Part shown: piece after piece, positions 26,726 through 35,617 of the stretch
Position numbering within the stretch: the first letter of the stretch is position 1
Layout of the letters: each line of letters opens with the position of its first letter
Origin: a bacterium
GTDB taxonomy: Bacteria; Bacteroidota; Ignavibacteria; SZUA-365
Length of the DNA: 64,000 nt
Reading direction: 5' to 3'
Assembly: GCA_020444325.1 (NCBI GenBank)
Contig: JAHLLD010000015.1
Location: forward strand, 62,001 to 126,000
Made by a program: the position numbers and the translations under genes
The notes under the pieces: generated by a model
Databases searched by the model: none
What the model was told of the DNA's origin: nothing
The model's input: only the letters and a program-made list of their open reading frames with translations

Positions 26726-29700
26726 ATGCGCCTGTCACGAGTTTCCGGAATGCGTTTCCTGTATGCGATTCTGTTCGTTTCAGTTGTCATTCTCGGCGTG
26801 AGTACGTCGTTACATGCGCAGACCGCCGAAGTGGAGATTCACCGTGTCATCGTGAACTGGCCCGATGTGGAGATGTATTACACTGCGCGCTGTGCCGGCG
26901 TGAATCAGTACAACATCCAGCCATCGCAGATCACCGTGACCGACAGCGGACGCACGGTGAACATCCTTTCCATGAGCTGTCCCGGACTCCCCACGCCATG
27001 TCCCATGTCCGTCGCCCTCGTCGGCGATGCCAGCGGTTCCATGGCTGGTGCAGGGAATACCGCACAGAAAAATGGCTTCAATATGTTTGTCGACTCCCTC
27101 CTGGGTGGAGACGAAGCGGCCGTGCTGTATTTCAATACGAATGTCGCCACTGCGCAGTCCATGACCGGTAACAGGACTTCCCTGCACAGCGCGATCAATG
27201 GCATTCCCGCCAGCGGGGGAACAGCGCTATGGGATGGATTCTATGCCGGCCTGCAGGAAGTCATTAATAACGGGACGGGAAGCTGCCGGTCGGTCATTGT
27301 TGTCACGGACGGAAGCGACAATAATTCCTTCTTCGCCCCACAGGATCTGATCATTCCCGCAAACCAGCACCACGTGCATCTCTGCGCGATCGGACTCGGC
27401 ACCGCGATCAACACGACAGAGCTCGAGATGATTACCAAGCTGACCGGCGGGAAACTGATCGTCATCAGTGACACCGCACAGTTCGCAGGTGCCATGATGG
27501 AAATACAGCATTTCATTCGGAATTACTATGAGGAATGCAGCATCACGTTGCAGACCGGGTGTCCCGACGGCAGCGTGCATAAACTTGATCTGGCCATCAC
27601 CGGTGTATGCGGCACGACGGTAAGGGATACCGCGGCATTTCGTGCGCCGCTGGATACGTCCGCCTGGGTGGACATGCAGATGCATCTGACCTCGCCGCAG
27701 ACTGCCGGTTATACGGAAGTGGACATGGAGCTTGTGCTCGATACCTGGTTGAATGGCGATTATTTCGAGCCTTTGGAGTTCTCCCTGAATTTCAATACGA
27801 CGGCTCTTGAACTCAGGGATGTTTTCCCCTCGCCGGGTTCGCTGCTGGGACCAGTCAATGTGCAGATTATACCGACAAGCAGCGGCGCCAATATCGCTGT
27901 CAGTGGTCCGACACAGATAACGGGTACCGGTCCACTCCTGAATTTCCGCTTCTACACGAAAATCCTTCCCAATGACACGATATGTGAACCTGTCACCATC
28001 ACCGATGCGAACTTCGATGCCGGGTGCTATCGTCTGCGGGAAACAAGTGGGGAGCTCTGCATACTGAAAGGACTGCCGGTCGTCTCCTGCGACATGACGG
28101 GGCAGGATAAGATGGTGTGGGACAAGGGGGCACAGGAATACGTGCCGAATCCCTTCGCCGTTTCGATGACGGTAGAGAATTCGGGCGATGCCGGGGCAAC
28201 GGGCATGCGCTTCCATCTACTGTATGATACGACGGACGTTGCGTTGGTCTCTCCTGCTGTAGATACGCTGCTTGCGAATCCTTCGGTGTTGCTTCCGGGA
28301 ACGCAGAGTATGGCGGTATGGCAACTGCGGGCGAAGACGCGCTTTACCAGCGACAGCATTACGCTGCGCATGGTGGCCGAATTCGACAATGCACCACCTG
28401 TGACATGCGAACACCGTGTGTTCGTACCGGCGTCTCCACTGACGCTGCAGTGCTGGATCGACTTGCCCGTGATTACCGCGGACAATGCCAATAACCGCTA
28501 TTCGCCGATGCCTTTCCCGGTAACACTGACTGTAACGAATGTCGGGGGGGCGAAGACGGATTCGGTGTTTGCCACGATTATTGTTCCACCAAACCTGAAG
28601 CTGGCCGGAGCTGATGCGCCGGACAACAATACCAAGCGAGTTCTCCCGTCCATTCTTCTCCCACAGCAGAGCGGAAGTATACAGTGGATGGTTGAGCACC
28701 CGCTTACCAACCAGGCAAGGCAGTACCAGGTGACGGTGTGGGTGAAGACGGCGAATGGCGATTCTTCCCGGTGTACGGCTTTGATTACGATACCGGCTAT
28801 AGATATACCGTTGCTCTCGCCAAGATGCTATGTGCCGGACTCCCTGCATTTCGATCCGGCGCTCAATATGTATACGCCGAATCCGTTCACGGTTCGGCTC
28901 ACCTGTGTCAACAACGGGGAGACCACTGCAAAGAACGTTGTGGGTAAACTTGTCCTGCCACCGGATGTGGAACTTGTCAATCCGGCGGAACCGCTGACGA
29001 AAATGTTCAATCCGTCTACGCTCCCGAAACTGAAGATCGGTGATCCCATCCCGGAACTCTCCTGGGATGTCAGGTTCACGAAGCGCGCACACACCAGGAT
29101 CTGCCCCGAGTTCAGGTTCGTCGTCACTGGAGAGAATTTCTCCGGAGTGGCTCTCGACTCTGTGGATGTGACCTGCTGCGTTCCTGTTCCACCGGTATTG
29201 CCCTCGTGGGCATGCGACCTGGATTTGCCGGATTCACTCGGAGTTAGTGTGACAGGCATGGATGTTGTGCCGAATCCTTTCTATATCCGCTACACGATCA
29301 CAAATTCCGGACAGGAAGCTGGTGTCATCAAGCGCGTAAAACTGTACATGTCGGCGCAGGATGGACTCTCACTTGATCCGGCCTCAATCATGCCGCTGGA
29401 TACAAATGTGAACGTCACGGTCGGACCAAATTCCACCGCTTCCTTCGAGTGGGCTGTGCGCGTGCAGAACCGGGACAGCCGCCGAAATCTGAAGTTTGGC
29501 GTGACCGCCTGGGATGACAAGGATGATCCCATCATGTGCGAGGACTACCTTCCCATCGCAGCGGTGGAGCGCAGCATCACCTGCACAGGAATAAGTGTCG
29601 ATCAGTCTGAGCTTTGCGCTGAGGGAGGAAGCGTAATGGTTACGGCCGTGTTGCGAAATGAAGGGGCCGTGAATGTCAATGACGTGACGGCTCTCCTCGA

Positions 29701-30661
29701 GTGGACAGATGTCGGAGGGACGCAGTACCTGGAATTCGACCCGTCTTTTGGGGACAATGATAATCCGAAACAGTGGGGTGTCCTCTTCCCGCAGCAGAGC
29801 CGGCAATTTCGGTGGGGTCTGCGCATGAGCAGGATGAATACGGGACCGACCCCGCTGACCGTGCAGCTCACACTGCGTTATGGTGCCGCGTCCATCCCGA
29901 CGACAGGAGGTGATTCGCTGTGTACGGCTACCGTCACAATCCTGCCCCTGCAGTCCGCCCCGATCATCGTTCTCGGAAACAATCCAGCCTGCGACGGTGA
30001 TACTGTGGTACTCGATGCCGGGAACGGCTATGCGAGCTATAGGTGGAGTACGCAGGACACCTCGCGGCAGCTTGTCGTGACGCAGAGCGGTTCCTATCAT
30101 GTGCGTCGTGTCATGGGCACGGAACCGTACTGCATGGTGCTGAGCGATACCGTTCAGATGACGTTCCATCCAAAGCCGGATGTCCCTGTCATCACACGCA
30201 ACGGCAACACGCTGAGCTCCACCGCGGCTGCTACCTACCAGTGGGTGCGCAACGGGGGTGCCATTCCACTGGCAACCTCGCAGGATTACACGGCGACAGC
30301 AAATGGAGTGTACTTCGTGATTGTGACGAACGGCTTCGGCTGCACGGCATTGTCCGACACCCTGCGCGTGACACTTGTCAGTGTGGATGAACCGCTGGCC
30401 GGGAAGTTCACCGTTGATGTGTACCCGAATCCATCCCATGACGTCTTCACCCTCTCATGCACAGCAGGGAGCAGGCAGCACCTGCGACTGACGGTGCGGG
30501 ATATTCTCGGCCGCGTCGTACTGGAACAGTCCATCGAACATAATGGTGTGTATACGCTGCAGCGGGTGGACCTTTCCGCGTTGCCGGATGGAATCTTTTA
30601 TCTCCGACTGGAGAATGCAACAGTGCAGCACACCCGCGTGCTTCTGCTGCAGCGCGAATAA
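26726..30661 (+). CDS. VWA-domain surface protein with T9SS sorting domain, paralogue 3 (1311 aa)
   Basis: The longest of the three VWA paralogues. Signal peptide (1 to about 31, LHAQT), family block (HRVIVNWPDVEMYY), VWA domain (about 94-275), then more CARDB-like beta domains than the sister proteins (repeated 'YxPNPFxV' phrases such as YTPNPFTVRLTCVNNG). Ig-like domains (NPACDGDTVVLDAGNGYASY) and a T9SS sorting domain (VYPNPSHDV, then DILGR) follow. The MIDAS residues are complete: DASGS, the Thr in SGGTALWDG and TDGSDNNS. GGAG lies 9 bases before the chosen ATG; an in-frame ATG at 26750 is a weaker alternative. The upstream leader carries two terminator-like hairpins. A strong terminator ends the unit. 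It probably binds a surface or matrix partner; the ligand is unknown. Confidence 0.87.
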   Translation: MRLSRVSGMRFLYAILFVSVVILGVSTSLHAQTAEVEIHRVIVNWPDVEMYYTARCAGVNQYNIQPSQITVTDSGRTVNILSMSCPGLPTPCPMSVALVGDASGSMAGAGNTAQKNGFNMFVDSLLGGDEAAVLYFNTNVATAQSMTGNRTSLHSAINGIPASGGTALWDGFYAGLQEVINNGTGSCRSVIVVTDGSDNNSFFAPQDLIIPANQHHVHLCAIGLGTAINTTELEMITKLTGGKLIVISDTAQFAGAMMEIQHFIRNYYEECSITLQTGCPDGSVHKLDLAITGVCGTTVRDTAAFRAPLDTSAWVDMQMHLTSPQTAGYTEVDMELVLDTWLNGDYFEPLEFSLNFNTTALELRDVFPSPGSLLGPVNVQIIPTSSGANIAVSGPTQITGTGPLLNFRFYTKILPNDTICEPVTITDANFDAGCYRLRETSGELCILKGLPVVSCDMTGQDKMVWDKGAQEYVPNPFAVSMTVENSGDAGATGMRFHLLYDTTDVALVSPAVDTLLANPSVLLPGTQSMAVWQLRAKTRFTSDSITLRMVAEFDNAPPVTCEHRVFVPASPLTLQCWIDLPVITADNANNRYSPMPFPVTLTVTNVGGAKTDSVFATIIVPPNLKLAGADAPDNNTKRVLPSILLPQQSGSIQWMVEHPLTNQARQYQVTVWVKTANGDSSRCTALITIPAIDIPLLSPRCYVPDSLHFDPALNMYTPNPFTVRLTCVNNGETTAKNVVGKLVLPPDVELVNPAEPLTKMFNPSTLPKLKIGDPIPELSWDVRFTKRAHTRICPEFRFVVTGENFSGVALDSVDVTCCVPVPPVLPSWACDLDLPDSLGVSVTGMDVVPNPFYIRYTITNSGQEAGVIKRVKLYMSAQDGLSLDPASIMPLDTNVNVTVGPNSTASFEWAVRVQNRDSRRNLKFGVTAWDDKDDPIMCEDYLPIAAVERSITCTGISVDQSELCAEGGSVMVTAVLRNEGAVNVNDVTALLEWTDVGGTQYLEFDPSFGDNDNPKQWGVLFPQQSRQFRWGLRMSRMNTGPTPLTVQLTLRYGAASIPTTGGDSLCTATVTILPLQSAPIIVLGNNPACDGDTVVLDAGNGYASYRWSTQDTSRQLVVTQSGSYHVRRVMGTEPYCMVLSDTVQMTFHPKPDVPVITRNGNTLSSTAAATYQWVRNGGAIPLATSQDYTATANGVYFVIVTNGFGCTALSDTLRVTLVSVDEPLAGKFTVDVYPNPSHDVFTLSCTAGSRQHLRLTVRDILGRVVLEQSIEHNGVYTLQRVDLSALPDGIFYLRLENATVQHTRVLLLQRE

Positions 30662-30719
30662 TGCGCACCCAGGAGTGTGACGTGAGGACATAGTGCACGA
30701 TGCACCGAAGCGTCACCAT

Positions 30720-30766
30720 GCCGTTCGTTCCGCTTGCCACCCTGGCGGACGAACGGCGTTTTTTTT
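30720..30766 (+). terminator. Rho-independent terminator after VWA paralogue 3
   Basis: GCCGTTCGTTCCGC (30720-30733) pairs with GCGGACGAACGGC (30745-30757) with one bulged base, followed by G and a run of eight T. Confidence 0.9.
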
Positions 30767-30858
30767 CGGAACATCGATGCGGCTGACATTGTATGCGATG
30801 AACCCTATATTACGGGTCGTTACCTGTATTCTGTACGCAATACGAGATGAGGTCGTTC

Positions 30859-31728
30859 ATGCCGCATCGCATCGGGTTAAGTCTCCTCAGTGGAGGCAGT
30901 TGCACTGCACTTCTCCTGCTCATCGCATTCCTGTCCCAACCAGTACTTGCTCAGCAGGGGGACGAGGATGAAGGTCCACCGTATTATGACAAAGTGGTTC
31001 GCCTCAAAGACGGGACCGTGATCCGGAACGTTGAGGTTACCTGGGAACAGGAAGAGGGAGAGTATGAGCGCTATGTGATCAAATCCCGCAATGGGGAAAT
31101 CGTTCGCAAGCTCCCTTCCGAAATCCTGGTTATCGAAACACATTCGCGCACATTTCTTCCGCCGGGGTACAATCCTGTCGGTATCGTCACTCCCTGCGAC
31201 GACCGTCAGCGGGAAAAGCTGCCATACTTCCTCGAGCTGCGGGCCTTCGGATATCTGACCGGAGAGGATGAGTCCGACAGCCAGATCGGTATCAACAGCT
31301 TTGTGTTCGGACCAGAAGTTGCCGGTGGGTTTCGCTTCGGGGCGTTTGGTATCGGACTCGGTGCTGCGTGGTTTTCGTCGCGCGACATCAACCGTTTTCC
31401 TTTCTTCATCCATGCGCGCTATCAGCTTGCGATGACATGCTTCGCACCCTTCCTTTTTGCCCAGGCCGGGACGGTGTTTGATGATCAGAGCGGGGAGACC
31501 CTGGGTTTCGACAATCTGCTGGAAGCTGCTCCCAAACTCTTTTCCATCGGAGCGGGCATTGACTATCCGCTTTCTCCATCGCTGGATATTTCCTTCGATC
31601 TCGGGTACCGTTACATGCAGCTGCCCACCGCGGTGCTCTGTGACTGTTCGGACATCCCCGAACGCGCGGAAGCGATCTACTATAATGAAAGCCACGGACT
31701 GTTGCTCCGTCTCGGCGTGACATTCTAA
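30859..31728 (+). CDS. Outer-membrane beta-barrel protein, first gene of a three-gene operon (289 aa)
   Basis: Signal peptide (about 1-32, QPVLAQ), then a small SH3-like beta domain (about 40-95: VVRLKDGTVIRNVEVTWEQ ... LPSEILVIE) of a kind common before Bacteroidota barrels. A transmembrane beta-barrel follows (about 115-289) with alternating aromatic strands and a terminal Phe (LLLRLGVTF), the usual outer-membrane insertion signal. I prefer the ATG at 30859 because GAGG lies 6 bases upstream; an in-frame ATG at 30847 would add four residues. Fourteen bases separate it from the next gene. In the known T9SS, PorP/SprF barrels pair with PorE-type lipoproteins. The PorE-like gene two places downstream makes a comparable role possible, but I see no specific PorP signature. 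Confidence 0.75.
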   Translation: MPHRIGLSLLSGGSCTALLLLIAFLSQPVLAQQGDEDEGPPYYDKVVRLKDGTVIRNVEVTWEQEEGEYERYVIKSRNGEIVRKLPSEILVIETHSRTFLPPGYNPVGIVTPCDDRQREKLPYFLELRAFGYLTGEDESDSQIGINSFVFGPEVAGGFRFGAFGIGLGAAWFSSRDINRFPFFIHARYQLAMTCFAPFLFAQAGTVFDDQSGETLGFDNLLEAAPKLFSIGAGIDYPLSPSLDISFDLGYRYMQLPTAVLCDCSDIPERAEAIYYNESHGLLLRLGVTF

Positions 31729-31742
31729 GCAGGAGACAGGAC

Positions 31743-33686
31743 ATGAATTTGCGCACACATACAATGATACTACGCACCACCGCTCTCGTATTCACGGCTG
31801 TCCTGCTGCTTTCCTGCCAGTCACCGATGGAGCGTCCGCCGACCGAAGCACGCGATGTGGTCGTCCATGTGCAGACTGCGACAGGGCGTCCCATCGAACT
31901 CGTTCCCGTCGAAGTGTACGATCTCGCTGTGCCGCAGGAGCAGCGCGAAGCGCTTGATCGGGAAATGACGGATCAGGCCGGAAACAGCTATTTTCGCTTC
32001 GTGATCCCGACAACGGGAGGACGCTACCGCTTCGTGGTGGGGAATGAACAAACCGGCGTAACGACGCTCGATGCAAACCTGCTCTGCCGTGACACGCTCA
32101 TGATCGTGGAGCTCGTTTCAGAGGAACTCCCCTGCAGCGGTACGATCGATCGCACGTTACGCATCGACGACGTCTGCGCCCCCCTGAGTACCGGGGAGAT
32201 GTTTACCGACAGTGCCGAAGTCATATTCCGCAACGGCTGTGACGTACCGATGACATACACATTGAGCGGACCGGGAGACTCTCCGGCGCATGCGCTTTTC
32301 ATTCTCGATGCGGACGGGAATATCATCACGGACCGGCCATTCACGGTGGATGCGATGGGGCAGATGACCTTGCGCGCCGTGGCCACGCCCGAAGACAGCA
32401 GCCTCCAGGTCCTGCGCTATACGCTCAGCGGTATGGGGCCGAATCAGGCAGCGGTGACCATTAACCTGACAGTGGAAATCGAAGCGCGCAACTGCAACTT
32501 CTGTACCTGTCCCGAAGATGAAATCATCATCGATTTCGGCAGCATACAGGCCGAGCCCGAAGCGGATCGCGGGGAATCCGCTGAAGTGGTTTCCATGCCC
32601 AGGAACAGCTGCCTGTATGACCGCATCGACGATCTGATCAAGCAAGCCACGCAGAATGACGTGTTCAGCGTCACTGCGCTGGAGAATCTGACTGTCCCAA
32701 CCGGATCCCGCAGTTCGGTCACGGTAACCTTCCGTCCGAAAGAACAGCGCAGCTACCGCGACACCCTTCTGATCGAGCACTTCCTGCCGGAGGAACAGCG
32801 GCGTTGCACGACACGGGTTATTCTCCAGGGCGAGGGCTGTGGTCCCGCCTGCGAACTTGTGGAAGATCCCAGGTTGGTCGAGAGCGCGACTGCCCGCTAC
32901 GATTTCGACATGGGCCGCGTGCGTGTATACGAAGGAGGCCGTGATCAGATTTGCTTCATGAATGTGGGGGATTGCGGTGTGCTGGAACTGGAGCAGGACT
33001 ACGTGGAAACCCCCGGATTTACCGTCACCCCTTCGGCGCTTTCCATAGACGGCGGCGAAACGGGCTGCTTCAGTATTGTATTCGATGCGTCGGACGAAGT
33101 GGTCTGGCCGGATGGACACGGACAGCCGGCGAAAACACTGCATGAGATGCCGATGCTGGTGCGGGGCTGCGGTCCCAGGCGCGATATTACCGTGCATGTC
33201 ATCGTCGATACGCTCCCCATCCTGTTTTCCCGTTGCATCTATCAGTGGGATCAGAACGGCAATTACGGGTACAACTTTACTCCTGTGGGCGGCAAGGGTG
33301 AGGACCGCTACGATCCGGATGCCCTGCTGGCACAGATTACCGATCTCGTTGTCATTTCCGCGCGTGCGGGCAATGATGCCGAGGTGCGCATACGCAGCGG
33401 CTGGAAACATATCAAGGATGGTGTCTCCGAGGCACAGTTCAATTACACCGACATGTCAACGGCAAGTAACGGATGGAGTATGGCGGAGTTTCGCTCCATC
33501 ACCTCGGATCCATTTGATCCGGGACCGGCGGCCACGCTCGATTTTCGCTCCGTGTATTCCATCCGCATCGAACGCAACGGTGTCATCAGCTACGCCTGTG
33601 TGCGTGTGCGCGAAATCAGCATGGATCCCGATGGGAAATTCAAGCTCTGCCTCGACGTCCTGTACCCGATGATCAAGGAGAACTGA
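31743..33686 (+). CDS. Lipoprotein with Hydin/SPD-2-like beta domains (647 aa)
   Basis: The N-terminus has a lipoprotein signal with lipobox LLSC (Cys about residue 25), so the protein should be lipid-anchored in the outer membrane. Residues about 38-110 look like a carboxypeptidase-regulatory-like or transthyretin-like domain (VHVQTATGRPIELVPVEVY, FRFVIPTTGGRYRFVV). Residues about 140-480 hold two or three beta-sandwich domains of the ASPM/SPD-2/Hydin kind (IDFGSIQ, VTVTFRPKEQ, FSIVFDAS). The rest (about 480-647, RCIYQWDQNGNYGYNF onward) is unrecognised. AGGAGA precedes the ATG. It lies 14 bp after the barrel gene and 3 bp before the PorE-like gene, which implies one mRNA and probably one envelope complex. 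No enzymatic motif is visible. Confidence 0.75.
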   Translation: MNLRTHTMILRTTALVFTAVLLLSCQSPMERPPTEARDVVVHVQTATGRPIELVPVEVYDLAVPQEQREALDREMTDQAGNSYFRFVIPTTGGRYRFVVGNEQTGVTTLDANLLCRDTLMIVELVSEELPCSGTIDRTLRIDDVCAPLSTGEMFTDSAEVIFRNGCDVPMTYTLSGPGDSPAHALFILDADGNIITDRPFTVDAMGQMTLRAVATPEDSSLQVLRYTLSGMGPNQAAVTINLTVEIEARNCNFCTCPEDEIIIDFGSIQAEPEADRGESAEVVSMPRNSCLYDRIDDLIKQATQNDVFSVTALENLTVPTGSRSSVTVTFRPKEQRSYRDTLLIEHFLPEEQRRCTTRVILQGEGCGPACELVEDPRLVESATARYDFDMGRVRVYEGGRDQICFMNVGDCGVLELEQDYVETPGFTVTPSALSIDGGETGCFSIVFDASDEVVWPDGHGQPAKTLHEMPMLVRGCGPRRDITVHVIVDTLPILFSRCIYQWDQNGNYGYNFTPVGGKGEDRYDPDALLAQITDLVVISARAGNDAEVRIRSGWKHIKDGVSEAQFNYTDMSTASNGWSMAEFRSITSDPFDPGPAATLDFRSVYSIRIERNGVISYACVRVREISMDPDGKFKLCLDVLYPMIKEN

Positions 33687-33689
33687 GAT

Positions 33690-35582
33690 ATGAAAACAGT
33701 ATGCTCTTTCGCTGCGCTTCTTTCCTTGATGCTGCTCTCCGGATGCGGTGGCAGTGATTCGGTGGTGCAGCAGAATCGGAATTCCACGCCCCGAGGGAAT
33801 CTTCCCGTGTACAATTGCAGCGTGCTCAACAGTGCGGCAGACGAATTCGCTCCAGTCGTCGCGAGTACGACGCGCGTGTTTTTTACCTCGAATCGACGAC
33901 AGGAGGGCAGTAATACCTTCCTCTCCCCGGAGTACCGCTACGGTGAGGCCGTGTATGTCGTTGAGCGGAATACTGATGATAAGGTACTGCAGCTCGATAA
34001 AACAGCAGAGTGGACACGACCACTGATATTCCGCCCCGAGGTATTCGGAAAGGTCAATACCGGAACGCTGGCGATGGATGGCAAGGATGAGATGTACCTC
34101 AGCAGTGCTTCGTATATCCCGGATGCGGAAGGCGGAGCCGACCTGTTCCGCGTCTCGTCGGTTGCCGGTGCAATGAGTGCGCCACAGGCACTCGATAGGG
34201 TGAATTCTCCATGGTGGGACGCCCAGCCTGCAGTTTCCCCTGACGGGAGTCTCCTCATCTTCGCCTCCGACCGTGTGGCTGCGCAACCTTCCGTCGATGA
34301 CCAGGGAAACCGTCAGCCGCAGCTCTGGCTCAGCACGAGGCAGGAGGATGGAAGCTGGGGTGCCCCGGAACTACTCCCCGCGCCGATTAACAGCGGAAAA
34401 GGGGAGATGTCGCCACATTTCGATGCGAACGGCATGCTCTACTTCGCAACGCTGCGCTGGCCCGAGCAGGGTTTCGATATCGTGAGCAGCTCGAGAAACA
34501 TGAATGGGACCTGGAGTGAACCCGTGCGGCTTGCTCCTCCTGTGAACAGCGATGGGAATGACGTCTTTCCGTATGTGACGCCGGATCGACTGCAACTGCT
34601 GCTCGCATCCGATCGTCCCGGAGGCGCAGGGGGATATGACATCTGGGCGGCGGAAGTGCCTTACTGTATCAATGTCATCGCGGATGTGACGCTTCTCGAG
34701 CCTGACAACGACAACACGACGTCTTCTCGTCCCGGTGTCCAGGTCGCAATGAAAGTCATTGATGTGGAAAGTGGCAGCACCGTTCTCGAGGGACGGACAG
34801 ACACGGAGGGACGTTTTGCGCCGGAGACCTGTCTGCGCGCGGGACGCAAGTACATCCTGCGCCCTGGCAACGAAGCATGTTTCCAGGCCTCAGAGCCCGT
34901 TGCCTTTACCACCCCGGTTCCTGACGCAAGCACCGCTATGGTGCCGCTCACGGTCGAACTGCGACGTCCGATGCTTCCGGAGTTCGAGGTGCTCACCGAT
35001 ACCATCCCGTTTTTCGTCACCGGTTACTGGTATCCGAATACCTCGACGGAACTTCAACGTCTTCGTGAACGCATGCGCGATGAGGAACTGCCGAATGCCA
35101 ATTTCATCGATCTCAAGGACTATGATTACAGCTTTGCCGCCCAGCGCGTCGATCGCTGGTTTTCCCATCTTTACAGTGAAATCGAAAACATGATCGTGCC
35201 CATGCTCGACACCTGCTACACCGGTGTCGACACCCTGGTGATTTCCGTGTTGGGACATGTTGATCCGAGAGGACTCGCGTGGGGACGTTTCGATGAAGAT
35301 GAAACCGTGCAGACGCAAACCATGACGGTGGCGCCGGGAACGGTCATGCAGAAGCAGGACGGAAACGTCAAGCTTTCACACCTCCGCGCATATTACACCA
35401 TGCGCATGATCGACAGCGAAATGCGCAAGCGCTCCGACCGTTACGCGCTGTTGCGGGATCAGCGCCGCATCCGCATTCTTGCGGAAGGTGCCTATATCGC
35501 AGAAGACGCCGGTCGTGACATTAATGACCCTTACCAGAGAAAGTTCATCGTCAACGTCGAGGTCCGCCACGGCCATCATTGA
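33690..35582 (+). CDS. PorE-like lipoprotein: PD40 propeller, regulatory-like domain, OmpA-like end (630 aa)
   Basis: Lipobox LSGC (Cys about residue 20) gives a lipid anchor. Residues about 45-325 form a PD40/WD40-like propeller (AVSPDGSLLIFASDR, SPHFDANGMLYFATLR, LLLASDRPGGAGGYDIW). Residues about 335-420 are a regulatory-like beta domain (VIDVESGSTVLEGRTDTEGR). Residues about 430-630 resemble the OmpA peptidoglycan-binding domain: VISVLGHVDPRG matches the GHTD motif and KLSHLRAYYTMRMI matches LSxxRA, keeping the Asp and Arg that hold diaminopimelate in that family. This order is that of PorE of the T9SS, which also has an N-terminal TPR that is absent here. It would tie an outer-membrane complex to the cell wall. 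AAGGAG precedes the ATG. It is the third gene of the operon. Confidence 0.72.
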   Translation: MKTVCSFAALLSLMLLSGCGGSDSVVQQNRNSTPRGNLPVYNCSVLNSAADEFAPVVASTTRVFFTSNRRQEGSNTFLSPEYRYGEAVYVVERNTDDKVLQLDKTAEWTRPLIFRPEVFGKVNTGTLAMDGKDEMYLSSASYIPDAEGGADLFRVSSVAGAMSAPQALDRVNSPWWDAQPAVSPDGSLLIFASDRVAAQPSVDDQGNRQPQLWLSTRQEDGSWGAPELLPAPINSGKGEMSPHFDANGMLYFATLRWPEQGFDIVSSSRNMNGTWSEPVRLAPPVNSDGNDVFPYVTPDRLQLLLASDRPGGAGGYDIWAAEVPYCINVIADVTLLEPDNDNTTSSRPGVQVAMKVIDVESGSTVLEGRTDTEGRFAPETCLRAGRKYILRPGNEACFQASEPVAFTTPVPDASTAMVPLTVELRRPMLPEFEVLTDTIPFFVTGYWYPNTSTELQRLRERMRDEELPNANFIDLKDYDYSFAAQRVDRWFSHLYSEIENMIVPMLDTCYTGVDTLVISVLGHVDPRGLAWGRFDEDETVQTQTMTVAPGTVMQKQDGNVKLSHLRAYYTMRMIDSEMRKRSDRYALLRDQRRIRILAEGAYIAEDAGRDINDPYQRKFIVNVEVRHGHH

Positions 35583-35617
35583 GCGCCAGCAGTAAGCCAA
35601 GTGCCGACAGCGATGCG

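Noticed and set aside
27674-27690. Palindrome CAGATGCATCTG inside VWA paralogue 3 as another copy of the iterated motif
   Set aside because: It lacks the AAN spacer and the ATGCAG...CTGCAT arm order; a single occurrence fits chance.
16502-30661. The VWA cluster as a gas-vesicle, chelatase or BatA/BatB system
   Set aside because: No MoxR-type ATPase or membrane-anchored VWA is nearby; all three VWA proteins carry export and T9SS signals.
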